A DNA stretch of 5,837 bases, taken from NCBI GenBank assembly GCA_903932705.1, contig CAIZHC010000053.1:1-5837 (forward strand), written 5' to 3'. The notes beneath the pieces are model-generated. The model had not been told where the DNA came from. It did not search any database and saw only the letters and a list, made by a program, of their open reading frames with translations. Origin of the DNA: an uncultured Actinomycetes bacterium. Its GTDB lineage: Bacteria; Actinomycetota; Actinomycetes; Nanopelagicales; Nanopelagicaceae. Numbering within the stretch: the stretch's first letter is position 1; every line of letters starts with the position of its first letter. The translations under genes and the position numbers were made by a program. This document shows positions 1-5,170 of the stretch, piece after piece.

Positions 1-96
1 GTGTCACCTTGGGGTCAGCCAGAGGGCCGTACTCGCAAGAAAAAGGCGAGCGATGCACTCATTGTCCGTCGTCGTAAGTCGAATAAGAAGCGATAG
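1..96 (+). CDS. rplB: 50S ribosomal protein L2, C-terminal fragment (5' end outside window)
   Basis: Frame 1 is open from the window edge to a TAG stop at 94-96 and gives the last 31 residues of L2. The start [10 protein letters not shown] and the ending [19 protein letters not shown] match the conserved basic C-terminus of bacterial L2 (pattern PWG...G..TR..KK.S...IVRRR). L2 is a primary 23S rRNA-binding protein close to the peptidyl transferase centre and is needed for subunit association. Its position directly before rpsS is the standard S10-cluster order, which supports the call despite the short fragment. This is the only TAG stop among the genes visible here. The gene is cut by the window edge, not broken. 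Confidence 0.95.
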   Translation: MSPWGQPEGRTRKKKASDALIVRRRKSNKKR

Positions 97-110
97 GGGA
101 GCGACTACAA
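97..110 (+). promoter_or_regulatory. rplB-rpsS spacer with rpsS ribosome-binding site
   Basis: This 14-nt gap begins with a G-rich run: GGGGAG at 96-101, whose first G is the last base of the rplB TAG. The run lies 9 nt before the rpsS ATG at 111 and is the only Shine-Dalgarno-like stretch near that start. There is no room for a promoter or terminator, so rplB and rpsS should share a transcript. Confidence 0.7.
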
Positions 111-392
111 ATGCCACGTAGTTTAAAAAAGGGTCCATTCGTGGACGGTCACCTTCAGAAGAAGGTCGATGTTCAAAATGCGGCTAACACCAAGGTTGTT
201 ATCAAGACCTGGTCACGTCGCTCAATGATCATTCCTTCAATGATCGGACACACCATCGCTGTACACGACGGTCGCAAGCACGTTCCAGTTTTCGTCACAG
301 AAGCAATGATTGGTCACAAGCTCGGTGAGTTTGCTCCAACTCGTACCTTCAAGGGACACGTCAAGGATGATCGGAGAGCTTCTCGTGGCTAA
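111..392 (+). CDS. rpsS: 30S ribosomal protein S19
   Basis: S19 is a small basic protein of the 30S head that forms a complex with S13 and contacts 16S rRNA near the A-site finger bridge of the large subunit. The 93-residue product has the usual length. It shows the family's conserved blocks: SLKKGPFVD near the N-terminus (4-12), [14 protein letters not shown] (33-46), [23 protein letters not shown] in the middle (52-74, the family's most conserved region), and PTRTFKGH (77-84). The ATG at 111 gives the canonical [10 protein letters not shown] start and has a GGGGAG ribosome-binding site. The end of the gene overlaps the preferred rplV GTG start by 8 nt, which suggests translational coupling. 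Nothing appears truncated or unusual. Confidence 0.98.
   Translation: MPRSLKKGPFVDGHLQKKVDVQNAANTKVVIKTWSRRSMIIPSMIGHTIAVHDGRKHVPVFVTEAMIGHKLGEFAPTRTFKGHVKDDRRASRG
373..378 (+). promoter_or_regulatory. Ribosome-binding site for rplV inside rpsS
   Basis: GGAGAG lies 6 nt before the GTG at 385 and within the last codons of rpsS. It supports GTG 385 as the rplV start over the in-frame ATG at 367. That upstream ATG also has a purine run, AAGGGA at 351-356, 10 nt ahead of it, so the choice is not absolute. Confidence 0.6.
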
Positions 393-930
393 TACACCTA
401 AAGCAACCAATCCAACTGACGCTCTCGTTGCACAAGCAGTCTTGCGCAACACTCGCGTAACACCTCAGAAGGCTCGACGTGTGATCAATTTGATCCGTGG
501 AGAGCGTGCTGACATTGCGCTTACAACTTTGAAGTTCGCTCCTCAAGAAGTTGGTGAAGATCTTTACACCCTCTTGAACTCAGCGATCAATAATGCAAAG
601 CAGAAGAGCCCATCACTCCGTGATGCATCTGAGCTTTACATCGTTGAAGCACTTGTCGACGAGGCGCCTACCCTGAAGCGTTTCCGTCCACGTGCACAAG
701 GTCGCGGCTTCCAAATCTTGAAGCGCGCATCAACTTTGACATTGGTTGTTTCAACCGATCGTTCATATCGCCCACACGGCCTCAAGAAGGTCGTTAACGC
801 GAAGGCAAATCCAAATAAGACTGTGATTGCTAAGCCAGCAACACCAGCAGCGGCACCAAAGAAGAGCGCAGCGAAGAAGGCTGCACCTGCTGAAGAAGTC
901 GCAGTTGCCACAGAAGGGCAGGCCGAGTAA
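385..930 (+). CDS. rplV: 50S ribosomal protein L22 with long C-terminal tail
   Basis: L22 binds 23S rRNA, and its long beta-hairpin lines the peptide exit tunnel, where it takes part in nascent-chain sensing and macrolide sensitivity. Taking GTG 385 as start gives 181 residues. [10 protein letters not shown] (24-33) is the family signature. The segment [20 protein letters not shown] (95-114) is the tunnel-hairpin region, and the core ends near LVVST (120-124). Residues 125-181 form a low-complexity tail rich in Ala, Lys and Pro, ending in an acidic stretch. Core-only L22 proteins are about 110 residues. Extended tails are known in Actinobacteria, for example in mycobacteria. The start is the main uncertainty: ATG 367 would add six residues (MIGELL) and lengthen the overlap with rpsS. 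rpsC begins immediately after the TAA. Confidence 0.95.
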   Translation: MANTPKATNPTDALVAQAVLRNTRVTPQKARRVINLIRGERADIALTTLKFAPQEVGEDLYTLLNSAINNAKQKSPSLRDASELYIVEALVDEAPTLKRFRPRAQGRGFQILKRASTLTLVVSTDRSYRPHGLKKVVNAKANPNKTVIAKPATPAAAPKKSAAKKAAPAEEVAVATEGQAE

Positions 931-1752
931 ATGGGTCAAAAAGTAAATCCACACGGCTTCCGTCTGGGAATTACAACTGAGTTCAAGTCTCGTTGGTATG
1001 CAGACAAGCTTTACAAGGATTATGTGAAGGAAGATATCGAGATCCGTCGCATGATGAGCAAGGGCATGGAGCGCGCAGGCGTTTCACGTATCGAAATTGA
1101 GCGCACACGTGAGCGTGTACGTATTGATCTCTATACCGCTCGCCCTGGCATCGTCATCGGCCGTCGCGGAACCGAAGCTGATCGCATCCGTCAGGATCTA
1201 GAGAAGCTCACCGGCAAGCAGGTTCAACTCAATATTCTTGAGGTTAAGAACCCAGAGATTGATGCACAACTTGTTGCGCAAGGAATTGCTGAACAACTTG
1301 CCGCTCGTGTTTCTTTCCGTCGCGCCATGCGTAAGTCAATGCAATCTGCTCTCAAAGCAGGTGCACAAGGTATTCGTGTTCAAGTTGGTGGACGTCTTGG
1401 CGGCGCAGAAATTGCTCGCTCAGAGTTCTACCGCGAGGGCCGCGTTCCTCTACACACACTTCGTGCGGATATCGATTATGGATTCCACGAAGCACACACA
1501 ACTTTCGGTCGCCTTGGTGTAAAGGTTTGGATCTACAAGGGTGAAGTTATCGAATCCCGCGCAGAGCGCGCAGCGGCAGCACTTGCTGCAGCACGTGCAC
1601 CAAAGCCAAGTCGCCCAGCTAACCGTCCACCACGTGGACCACGTAGCGAAGTAACTTCTTCAACACCAGCATCACGCGCAGCCGCAGAGGTTGTAGCAAC
1701 TGAAGCTGTTGCTCCAGTAGTTACCGAAGTTTCGGAAGGAGCCGCTGAATAA
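931..1752 (+). CDS. rpsC: 30S ribosomal protein S3 with extended C-terminal tail
   Basis: S3 sits at the mRNA entry channel of the 30S head and contributes to mRNA unwinding. The 273-residue product begins with the invariant [19 protein letters not shown]-binding domain follows, with its GxxG loop visible as GRRG at 77-80. The C-terminal S3 domain contains [11 protein letters not shown] and [17 protein letters not shown] and ends near KVWIYKGEV (198-206). R130, R131 and R134 correspond to E. coli R131, R132 and K135, the basic helicase-site residues; the last is a conservative Lys-to-Arg change. About 65 further residues form an Ala/Pro/Arg-rich tail that turns acidic at the end, making the protein about 40 residues longer than E. 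coli S3 (233). The ATG follows the rplV TAA with no gap (TAAATG). A purine-rich stretch at 913-922 can serve as ribosome-binding site. Confidence 0.98.
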   Translation: MGQKVNPHGFRLGITTEFKSRWYADKLYKDYVKEDIEIRRMMSKGMERAGVSRIEIERTRERVRIDLYTARPGIVIGRRGTEADRIRQDLEKLTGKQVQLNILEVKNPEIDAQLVAQGIAEQLAARVSFRRAMRKSMQSALKAGAQGIRVQVGGRLGGAEIARSEFYREGRVPLHTLRADIDYGFHEAHTTFGRLGVKVWIYKGEVIESRAERAAAALAAARAPKPSRPANRPPRGPRSEVTSSTPASRAAAEVVATEAVAPVVTEVSEGAAE

Positions 1753-2165
1753 TGTTAATTCCACGTCGTGTTAAGCACCGTAAGCAGCACCACCCAAAGC
1801 GGGCTGGTATGTCTAAGGGCGGAACCGTTGTTTCATTCGGTGACTTTGGTATTCAAGCTCTCGAGCCTGCATATGTAACAAACCGTCAGATTGAAGCAGC
1901 ACGTATTGCAATGACTCGCCATATCAAGCGTGGTGGAAAGGTTTGGATCAACATTTATCCAGATCGTCCACTTACAAAGAAGCCTGCTGAAACTCGCATG
2001 GGTTCCGGTAAGGGTTCACCTGAGTGGTGGATTGCAAACGTAAAGCCAGGTCGCGTTATGTTTGAAATTTCTGGTGTTTCAGAAGAAATCGCAACAGAGG
2101 CAATGACTCGTGCGATTCACAAGTTGCCAATGAAGTGTCGTGTAGTACGTCGGGAGGAGTTCTAA
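1752..2165 (+). CDS. rplP: 50S ribosomal protein L16
   Basis: L16 helps shape the A-site tRNA region of the 50S subunit and is incorporated late in assembly. The 137-residue length is normal. Visible family blocks are [19 protein letters not shown] at the N-terminus, [12 protein letters not shown] (28-39), [19 protein letters not shown] (45-63), and [12 protein letters not shown] (82-93). The arginine at 82 lies in the loop that holds the hydroxylated Arg81 in E. coli; whether it is modified here cannot be told from the sequence. The ATG shares its A with the rpsC stop (TAATG). AAGGAG at 1736-1741, inside the end of rpsC, is the likely ribosome-binding site. This arrangement favours termination-reinitiation or direct coupling. 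Confidence 0.98.
   Translation: MLIPRRVKHRKQHHPKRAGMSKGGTVVSFGDFGIQALEPAYVTNRQIEAARIAMTRHIKRGGKVWINIYPDRPLTKKPAETRMGSGKGSPEWWIANVKPGRVMFEISGVSEEIATEAMTRAIHKLPMKCRVVRREEF
2152..2159 (+). promoter_or_regulatory. Strong ribosome-binding site for rpmC within rplP
   Basis: GGGAGGAG lies 5 nt before the rpmC ATG at 2165, inside the last codons of rplP (Arg-Glu-Glu). It is one of the strongest Shine-Dalgarno matches in the window. It decides the rpmC start against an in-frame upstream ATG at 2135. Confidence 0.75.
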
Positions 2166-2383
2166 TGTCTAATATCGTGACAGCAGAGCAGCTTCGTGCG
2201 CTCTCCACTGACGAACTAGCGATCAAGCTTCGCGAAGGAAAAGAAGAGCTTTTCAACCTTCGCTTCCAAGCAGCTACAGGTCAACTTGAAAACCACGGTC
2301 GTTTGACTGCGGTCCGTAAAGAGATTGCACGTATTTACACAATCTTGCGTGAGCGTGAGCTCGGAATTGGAGGCGCAGCGTGA
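2165..2383 (+). CDS. rpmC: 50S ribosomal protein L29
   Basis: L29 is a small helical protein at the exit-tunnel rim, next to L23, near the docking site for trigger factor and the signal recognition particle. The 72-residue product has the family core [18 protein letters not shown] (26-43) followed by [19 protein letters not shown] (46-64), the expected two-helix coiled hairpin. The start at 2165 is chosen because it has a strong GGGAGGAG ribosome-binding site and gives the usual short N-terminus. An in-frame ATG at 2135 would add ten residues unlike any L29 and overlap rplP by 31 nt. The ATG shares one base with the rplP stop. The gene ends in TGA because it overlaps the rpsQ GTG start as GTGA. 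Confidence 0.97.
   Translation: MSNIVTAEQLRALSTDELAIKLREGKEELFNLRFQAATGQLENHGRLTAVRKEIARIYTILRERELGIGGAA
2369..2373 (+). promoter_or_regulatory. Ribosome-binding site for rpsQ within rpmC
   Basis: A perfect GGAGG lies 6 nt before the GTG at 2380 and inside the rpmC Gly-Gly codons near its end. It supports the GTG start of rpsQ, one of two GTG starts inferred in the window. Confidence 0.75.
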
Positions 2384-2649
2384 GCGAGCTAAATAACGAG
2401 CGCGGTTTCCGCAAGACTCGTGAAGGAATTGTTACTAGCGACAAGATGGATAAGACCGTCGTCGTCGCTATTCAAAGTCAAACCAAGCATGCCGTGTACT
2501 CCAAGGTCATGACCCGCTCTCACAAGTTGAAGGCACATGACGAGAACAACACAGCTGGCGTTGGCGATCGCGTACTACTCATGGAAACTCGTCCACTATC
2601 GGCAACCAAGCGTTGGCGTGTAGTCGAGATCCTCGAGAAGGCTAAGTAA
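2380..2649 (+). CDS. rpsQ: 30S ribosomal protein S17
   Basis: S17 is a primary 16S rRNA-binding protein of the 30S body with an OB-fold. The 89-residue protein has the family signature [10 protein letters not shown] (20-29), the KAHDENN segment (51-57), [20 protein letters not shown] (60-79) and the ending EILEKAK. The N-terminal extension with [11 protein letters not shown] and the exact C-terminal wording are typical of actinobacterial S17 and are the best taxonomic clue in the window. The GTG start overlaps the rpmC stop by 4 nt (GTGA) and has a perfect GGAGG ahead of it. In E. coli this gene ends the S10 operon. Here rplN follows after 13 nt without a terminator. Confidence 0.98.
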   Translation: MSELNNERGFRKTREGIVTSDKMDKTVVVAIQSQTKHAVYSKVMTRSHKLKAHDENNTAGVGDRVLLMETRPLSATKRWRVVEILEKAK

Positions 2650-2662
2650 GGGGTATCGAAAA

Positions 2663-3031
2663 ATGATTCAACAAGAATCCAGACTTCGTGTCGCGGATAA
2701 CACCGGTGCAAAGGAACTCCTTTGTATTCGTGTTCTCGGTGGCTCCTCACGCCGTTACGCAGGTATCGGTGACATCATCGTTTGTACCGTCAAGGATGCT
2801 ATTCCTGGTGGACAGGTAAAGAAGGGTGAGGTCGTAAAGGCTGTCATCGTTCGTACCGTTAAAGAGAACCGTCGCCCTGACGGTTCATATATCAAGTTTG
2901 ATGAGAACGCAGCAGTTATCTTGAAGGCAGACGGCGAGCCTCGCGGCACCCGTATCTTCGGACCAGTTGCTCGTGAACTTCGTGACAAGCGTTTCATGAA
3001 GATTATTTCGCTCGCGCCGGAGGTGCTATAA
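2663..3031 (+). CDS. rplN: 50S ribosomal protein L14
   Basis: L14 lies on the 50S interface face, takes part in inter-subunit bridges, and is the docking site for the silencing factor RsfS. The 122-residue length is the canonical one. Recognisable blocks are [18 protein letters not shown] (1-18), [16 protein letters not shown] in the middle, [13 protein letters not shown], and [13 protein letters not shown] near the C-terminus. The TAA of rpsQ runs into the purine stretch AAGGGG (2648-2653), which lies 9 nt before this ATG and serves as ribosome-binding site. rplX follows after 2 nt. In E. coli rplN is the first gene of the spc operon; here it seems to be internal to a longer transcript. Confidence 0.98.
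   Translation: MIQQESRLRVADNTGAKELLCIRVLGGSSRRYAGIGDIIVCTVKDAIPGGQVKKGEVVKAVIVRTVKENRRPDGSYIKFDENAAVILKADGEPRGTRIFGPVARELRDKRFMKIISLAPEVL
3019..3024 (+). promoter_or_regulatory. Ribosome-binding site for rplX within rplN
   Basis: GGAGGT lies inside the last codons of rplN (Pro-Glu-Val region) and 9 nt before the rplX ATG at 3034. It is a full-strength Shine-Dalgarno match and fixes the rplX start. Confidence 0.75.
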
Positions 3032-3033
3032 AA

Positions 3034-3351
3034 ATGGCAAACATTAAGCGTGGCGACACGGTTCAAGTGATCGCTGGAAAAGATAAGGGCGTAACCGGCA
3101 CGGTAATCTCTATCGATAAGAAAGAATCTCGCGTAATTGTCGAGGGTGCTAACCGCGTTAAGCGTCACACTCAACAGACTGAGACCGAACGTGGTGTCAA
3201 GGTCGGCGGAATTCTCACCGTTGAAGCTGCAATTCACATTTCAAATGTGCAACTTGTCGGCGACGATGGCAAGGCCACTCGCATTGGTGCTCGCAAGGAT
3301 GAGAACGGCAAGAACGTTCGCATCTCTCGCCGTACCGGAAAGGATGTCTAA
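3034..3351 (+). CDS. rplX: 50S ribosomal protein L24
   Basis: L24 is an early assembly-initiator protein that binds the 5' domain of 23S rRNA and reaches the rim of the exit tunnel. The 105-residue protein starts with a KOW motif: [19 protein letters not shown] (6-24) with the conserved glycines at 15, 19 and 22. The usual [10 protein letters not shown] follows, then a mid-section equivalent to the EAPIHxSNV block (here EAAIHISNV, with Ala in place of the common Pro), and a basic [10 protein letters not shown] end. It lies 2 nt after rplN and 2 nt before rplE. Its last codons contain the rplE ribosome-binding site, AAAGGA at 3339-3344. Confidence 0.98.
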   Translation: MANIKRGDTVQVIAGKDKGVTGTVISIDKKESRVIVEGANRVKRHTQQTETERGVKVGGILTVEAAIHISNVQLVGDDGKATRIGARKDENGKNVRISRRTGKDV

Positions 3352-3353
3352 CC

Positions 3354-3911
3354 ATGACAACCGCAACAGCTCCTCGTCTTAAGGCCCGTTACAAGGCCGA
3401 GATCGCACCTGCGCTCAAGACACAATTTGCTTACAGCAATGTGATGCAGATTCCTGGCTTGGTCAAGGTCATCGTAAACATGGGTGTTGGTGAAGCAGCT
3501 CGTGACTCGAAGTTGATTGAAGGCGCAATTCGCGACCTCACAATCATCACCGGTCAAAAGCCTCAGGTCACCAAGTCTCGCAAGTCAATTGCTCAGTTCA
3601 AGTTGCGTGAAGGCATGCCAATTGGTGCGCACGTAACACTTCGCAATGATCGTATGTGGGAGTTCGCAGATCGTCTGCTCTCGATCGCACTTCCTCGTAT
3701 CCGTGACTTCCGTGGACTTTCTCCAAAGCAATTCGATGGAAACGGTAACTACACCTTCGGTCTGACCGAGCAGGTTGTATTCCCAGAGATCGAACAGGAC
3801 AAGATCGATCGCACACGCGGTATGGATATCACTTTCGTAACCACAGCCAAGACAGATGAAGAGGGTCGCGCACTACTTAAGGCGCTCGGCTTTCCATTCC
3901 GTGAGAACTAA
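3354..3911 (+). CDS. rplE: 50S ribosomal protein L5
   Basis: L5 is a central-protuberance protein that binds 5S rRNA together with L18 and contacts P-site tRNA. The 185-residue product matches the family length (179 in E. coli). Diagnostic segments are [17 protein letters not shown] (32-48), [20 protein letters not shown] (66-85), [12 protein letters not shown] (86-97), [10 protein letters not shown] (112-121) and [15 protein letters not shown] (132-146), ending with the common GFPFREN-type C-terminus. The ATG lies 2 nt after the rplX TAA, with AAAGGA 9 nt upstream. In E. coli the rplX/rplE joint is the site where S8 represses the spc operon. A short hairpin-like arrangement here is described separately. 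Confidence 0.98.
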   Translation: MTTATAPRLKARYKAEIAPALKTQFAYSNVMQIPGLVKVIVNMGVGEAARDSKLIEGAIRDLTIITGQKPQVTKSRKSIAQFKLREGMPIGAHVTLRNDRMWEFADRLLSIALPRIRDFRGLSPKQFDGNGNYTFGLTEQVVFPEIEQDKIDRTRGMDITFVTTAKTDEEGRALLKALGFPFREN

Positions 3912-3924
3912 GGGGTAGCAACTA

Positions 3925-4110
3925 ATGGCAAAGACATCGCTCAAGGTTAAAGCTGCTCGCAAGCCTAAGTTCAAGGTTCGTGGCTACACACGTTGCCAAC
4001 GTTGTGGTCGTCCACACGCTGTCTACCAAAAGTTCGGCATCTGCCGTATCTGCTTCCGCGAGATGGCACACAAAGGCGAACTTCCAGGCATCACCAAGGC
4101 ATCCTGGTAA
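3925..4110 (+). CDS. rpsN: 30S ribosomal protein S14, zinc-binding type (type Z)
   Basis: S14 is a late-assembling 30S head protein near S3, S10 and S19. At 61 residues this is the short zinc form: C24, C27, C40 and C43 make a CxxC-x12-CxxC zinc ribbon, and the C-terminus ends in the conserved [11 protein letters not shown]. The longer cysteine-free paralogue, which some Actinobacteria induce under zinc starvation, is not in this window, so only the zinc-dependent version is encoded here. Type-Z genes are often called rpsZ or rpsN1. The ATG lies 13 nt after rplE, and AAGGGG at 3910-3915 overlaps the rplE stop, exactly like the joint before rplN. A hairpin spans its stop codon, and the longest gap in the window follows. 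Confidence 0.98.
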   Translation: MAKTSLKVKAARKPKFKVRGYTRCQRCGRPHAVYQKFGICRICFREMAHKGELPGITKASW

Positions 4111-4122
4111 TTCAGGATTTGG
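4094..4122 (+). promoter_or_regulatory. Hairpin across the rpsN stop codon (possible attenuator or processing site)
   Basis: ATCCTG (4101-4106) and CAGGAT (4113-4118) are perfect inverted repeats with the 6-nt loop GTAATT, which contains the rpsN TAA. The outer arms CCAA (4094-4097) and TTGG (4119-4122) extend the stem to ten pairs, with a 3-nt bulge GGC on the 5' side. Downstream is an A/T-rich stretch TAAATATCTTTT rather than an uninterrupted T run, so an efficient intrinsic terminator is unlikely. Partial attenuation, RNA processing or 3'-end protection are possible roles. The 5' arm encodes conserved S14 residues, so part of the pairing may be incidental. Confidence 0.4.
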
Positions 4123-4221
4123 TAAATATCTTTTCCCACCCACAATCAACTACGAGATAGGTCCAGTTAACTCCCACGGGGGATAAAGGAAACCGGCTCG
4201 AGAAAGGCCAGAGGCCACAGT
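4111..4221 (+). other. rpsN-rpsH intergenic region, the longest non-coding stretch here
   Basis: This 111-nt gap contrasts with spacings of -8 to 14 nt elsewhere. It contains the 3' arm of the rpsN hairpin, an A/T-rich patch (4118-4135), the 8-bp palindrome AGTTAACT (4165-4172), a small TCCC/GGGA hairpin (4172-4183, loop ACGG), a free purine stretch AAAGGA with no start codon at usable distance (4185-4190), and GGCC/GGCC arms next to the rpsH start. No small open reading frame with a ribosome-binding site is convincing. A weak promoter guess is TTGGTA (4119-4124) with CACAAT (4141-4146) at 16-nt spacing, four of six matches each, which is not enough to call. A 5' regulatory leader for the S8-onward genes is a reasonable inference. 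Confidence 0.6.
4195..4216 (+). promoter_or_regulatory. Possible helix masking the rpsH ribosome-binding site
   Basis: The rpsH Shine-Dalgarno candidate is GAGG at 4211-4214, 7 nt before ATG 4222. Two alternative helices would cover it. GGCC (4206-4209) can pair with GGCC (4213-4216) over the tight loop AGA. Alternatively, GGCTC (4195-4199) can pair with GAG-CC (4211-4213 and 4215-4216), with one bulged G. Either would reduce ribosome access, and the two exclude each other. This is read by eye; no folding energy was computed. Confidence 0.35.
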
Positions 4222-4626
4222 ATGACAATGACAGATCCGATCGCAGACATGCTTGCACGTCTGCGCAACGCGAACTCTGCTTACCACGATACGGTTTCAA
4301 TGCCGTCATCGTCGGTAAAAGTTCGCATTGCCGAAATTCTTAAGCAGGAGGGTTACATCGCTAGCTTCAAGGTAGAAAATACCGTTGCTGGCTTTGGAAA
4401 GACTCTCACCATCGATTTGAAGTTTGGTGCAGATCGTCAGCGTTCAATCGCTGGTCTTCGCCGCGTTTCAAAGCCAGGACTTCGCGTTTACGCAAAGTCA
4501 ACGGCGCTACCTAAGGTCTTGGGTGGACTTGGCGTAGCCATTATCTCAACATCATCTGGTTTGCTCACTGATAAGCAAGCCAACAAGCAAGGGGTAGGCG
4601 GAGAAGTTCTCGCCTACGTATGGTGA
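4222..4626 (+). CDS. rpsH: 30S ribosomal protein S8
   Basis: S8 is a primary binder of the central domain of 16S rRNA (helix 21). In E. coli it is also the translational repressor of the spc operon. The 134-residue product begins [22 protein letters not shown], the form usual in Actinobacteria. It carries the conserved STS RNA-binding motif at 109-111 within [13 protein letters not shown] and ends [12 protein letters not shown] 4222 is chosen over ATG 4228 because it gives the MTMTDP start and a 7-nt spacing from GAGG. The gene comes after the only long gap in the cluster, so its expression could be set separately from upstream genes. A strong inverted repeat lies in its last codons, and its final Trp and stop codons carry the rplF ribosome-binding site. 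Confidence 0.98.
   Translation: MTMTDPIADMLARLRNANSAYHDTVSMPSSSVKVRIAEILKQEGYIASFKVENTVAGFGKTLTIDLKFGADRQRSIAGLRRVSKPGLRVYAKSTALPKVLGGLGVAIISTSSGLLTDKQANKQGVGGEVLAYVW
4594..4617 (+). promoter_or_regulatory. Hairpin in the 3' end of rpsH, just before rplF
   Basis: GTAGGCG (4594-4600) and CGCCTAC (4611-4617) are perfect 7-nt inverted repeats. The interior adds AGA (4602-4604) with TCT (4608-4610) around a 3-nt loop, leaving a single bulged G at 4601, for ten pairs in all. The hairpin ends 4 nt before the rplF Shine-Dalgarno sequence and 13 nt before its ATG. There is no T run after it, so it is not a terminator. It lies in codons for the conserved [10 protein letters not shown] ending of S8, so amino-acid constraint contributes to it. 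Confidence 0.45.
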
Positions 4627-4628
4627 TC
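4622..4628 (+). promoter_or_regulatory. Shifted-register ribosome-binding site for rplF across the rpsH stop
   Basis: GGTGATC spans the last two bases of the rpsH Trp codon, the TGA stop and two following bases. It is complementary to the 5' part of the 16S anti-Shine-Dalgarno tail (full complement AGGAGGTGATC). Although it ends only 2 nt before ATG 4631, the register places the position equivalent to the end of GGAGG at 4623, 7 nt before the start, which is normal. No classical GGAGG lies nearby. Confidence 0.55.
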
Positions 4629-4630
4629 TG

Positions 4631-5170
4631 ATGTCACGTATTGGTCGCTCTCCCATCACAATTCCTGCTGGAGTTGAAGTCAACATTTCAGGTCAAGAGA
4701 TTTCTGTAAAGGGTCCTAAGGGCACACTTTCACATACTCTCGCTGGCCCAATTGCTATCGCCAAGGAAGAGTCAACACTTCTTGTTACTCGTCCAGATGA
4801 TGGACGCGTTGCGCGTTCACTTCACGGCCTCTCACGTACCTTGGTCGCAAATATGATCGAGGGCGTAACAAATGGATATTCAAAGACCATCAACATCGTA
4901 GGTGTTGGTTACAAGGTCGCTGAAAAGGGTAAGGATTTGGAGTTCGCACTTGGCTACAGCCACGCGGTTCCATTCTCTGCTCCAGAAGGCATCACCTTCA
5001 AGGTCGAATCAGCAACTCGCTTCTCGATCTCTGGTGTCGATAAGCAGCTCGTTGGTGAAGTTGCAGCGAAGATTCAAAAGCTTCGCAAGGCTGATCCATA
5101 CAAGGGCAAGGGTCTCCACCTAGACGGCGCAAAGATTCGCCGCAAGCAAGGAAAGACAGGTAAGAAGTAA
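4631..5170 (+). CDS. rplF: 50S ribosomal protein L6
   Basis: L6 lies near the sarcin-ricin loop at the base of the factor-binding stalk and is important for late 50S assembly. The 179-residue protein has the usual length and the two repeated L6 domains. The first starts [17 protein letters not shown]. The second holds the family's GVGYK (91-95). The C-terminus has DPYKGKG (155-161) and [12 protein letters not shown] (168-179). Between these, LHLDGA (162-167) replaces the more common RYxGE-like wording, a small divergence. The gene starts 4 nt after the rpsH TGA and is probably coupled to it. Its TAA shares a base with the rplR ATG. Confidence 0.97.
   Translation: MSRIGRSPITIPAGVEVNISGQEISVKGPKGTLSHTLAGPIAIAKEESTLLVTRPDDGRVARSLHGLSRTLVANMIEGVTNGYSKTINIVGVGYKVAEKGKDLEFALGYSHAVPFSAPEGITFKVESATRFSISGVDKQLVGEVAAKIQKLRKADPYKGKGLHLDGAKIRRKQGKTGKK

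Noticed and set aside
841..900. Repeat-like Ala/Pro/Lys codon run at the end of rplV as a tandem repeat
   Set aside because: It is low-complexity protein coding with mixed codons and no exact DNA period, so it is not a tandem repeat.
2755..3237. 160-codon open frame on the minus strand opposite rplN and rplX
   Set aside because: It lies wholly opposite two certain ribosomal genes. Its translation is Ser/Thr-rich without a recognisable domain, and no ribosome-binding site or promoter context is evident. It is a shadow frame.
4119..4146. Possible internal promoter TTGGTA-16 nt-CACAAT
   Set aside because: Each box matches the consensus at only four of six positions, and the -10 lacks its first T. 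Matches of this quality are common by chance, so it is mentioned in the intergenic entry but not called.
4165..4172. Palindrome AGTTAACT in the intergenic gap as an operator
   Set aside because: An 8-bp palindrome is expected by chance at this scale, and there is no second copy or adjoining promoter to give it meaning.
3980..4186. 68-codon plus-strand frame running from rpsN into the intergenic gap
   Set aside because: Its first two thirds is a frame-shifted reading of rpsN (Val/Ala/Ser-rich). No ribosome-binding site precedes its ATG, and the extension into the gap shows no conserved motif.
4589..4597. Third copy of AAGGGGTA, inside rpsH, identical to the joints before rplN and rpsN
   Set aside because: It lies 34 nt before the rplF ATG, too far for a ribosome-binding site, and encodes the S8 sequence QGV. 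The match is short and likely incidental, though part of it overlaps the 4594-4617 hairpin.
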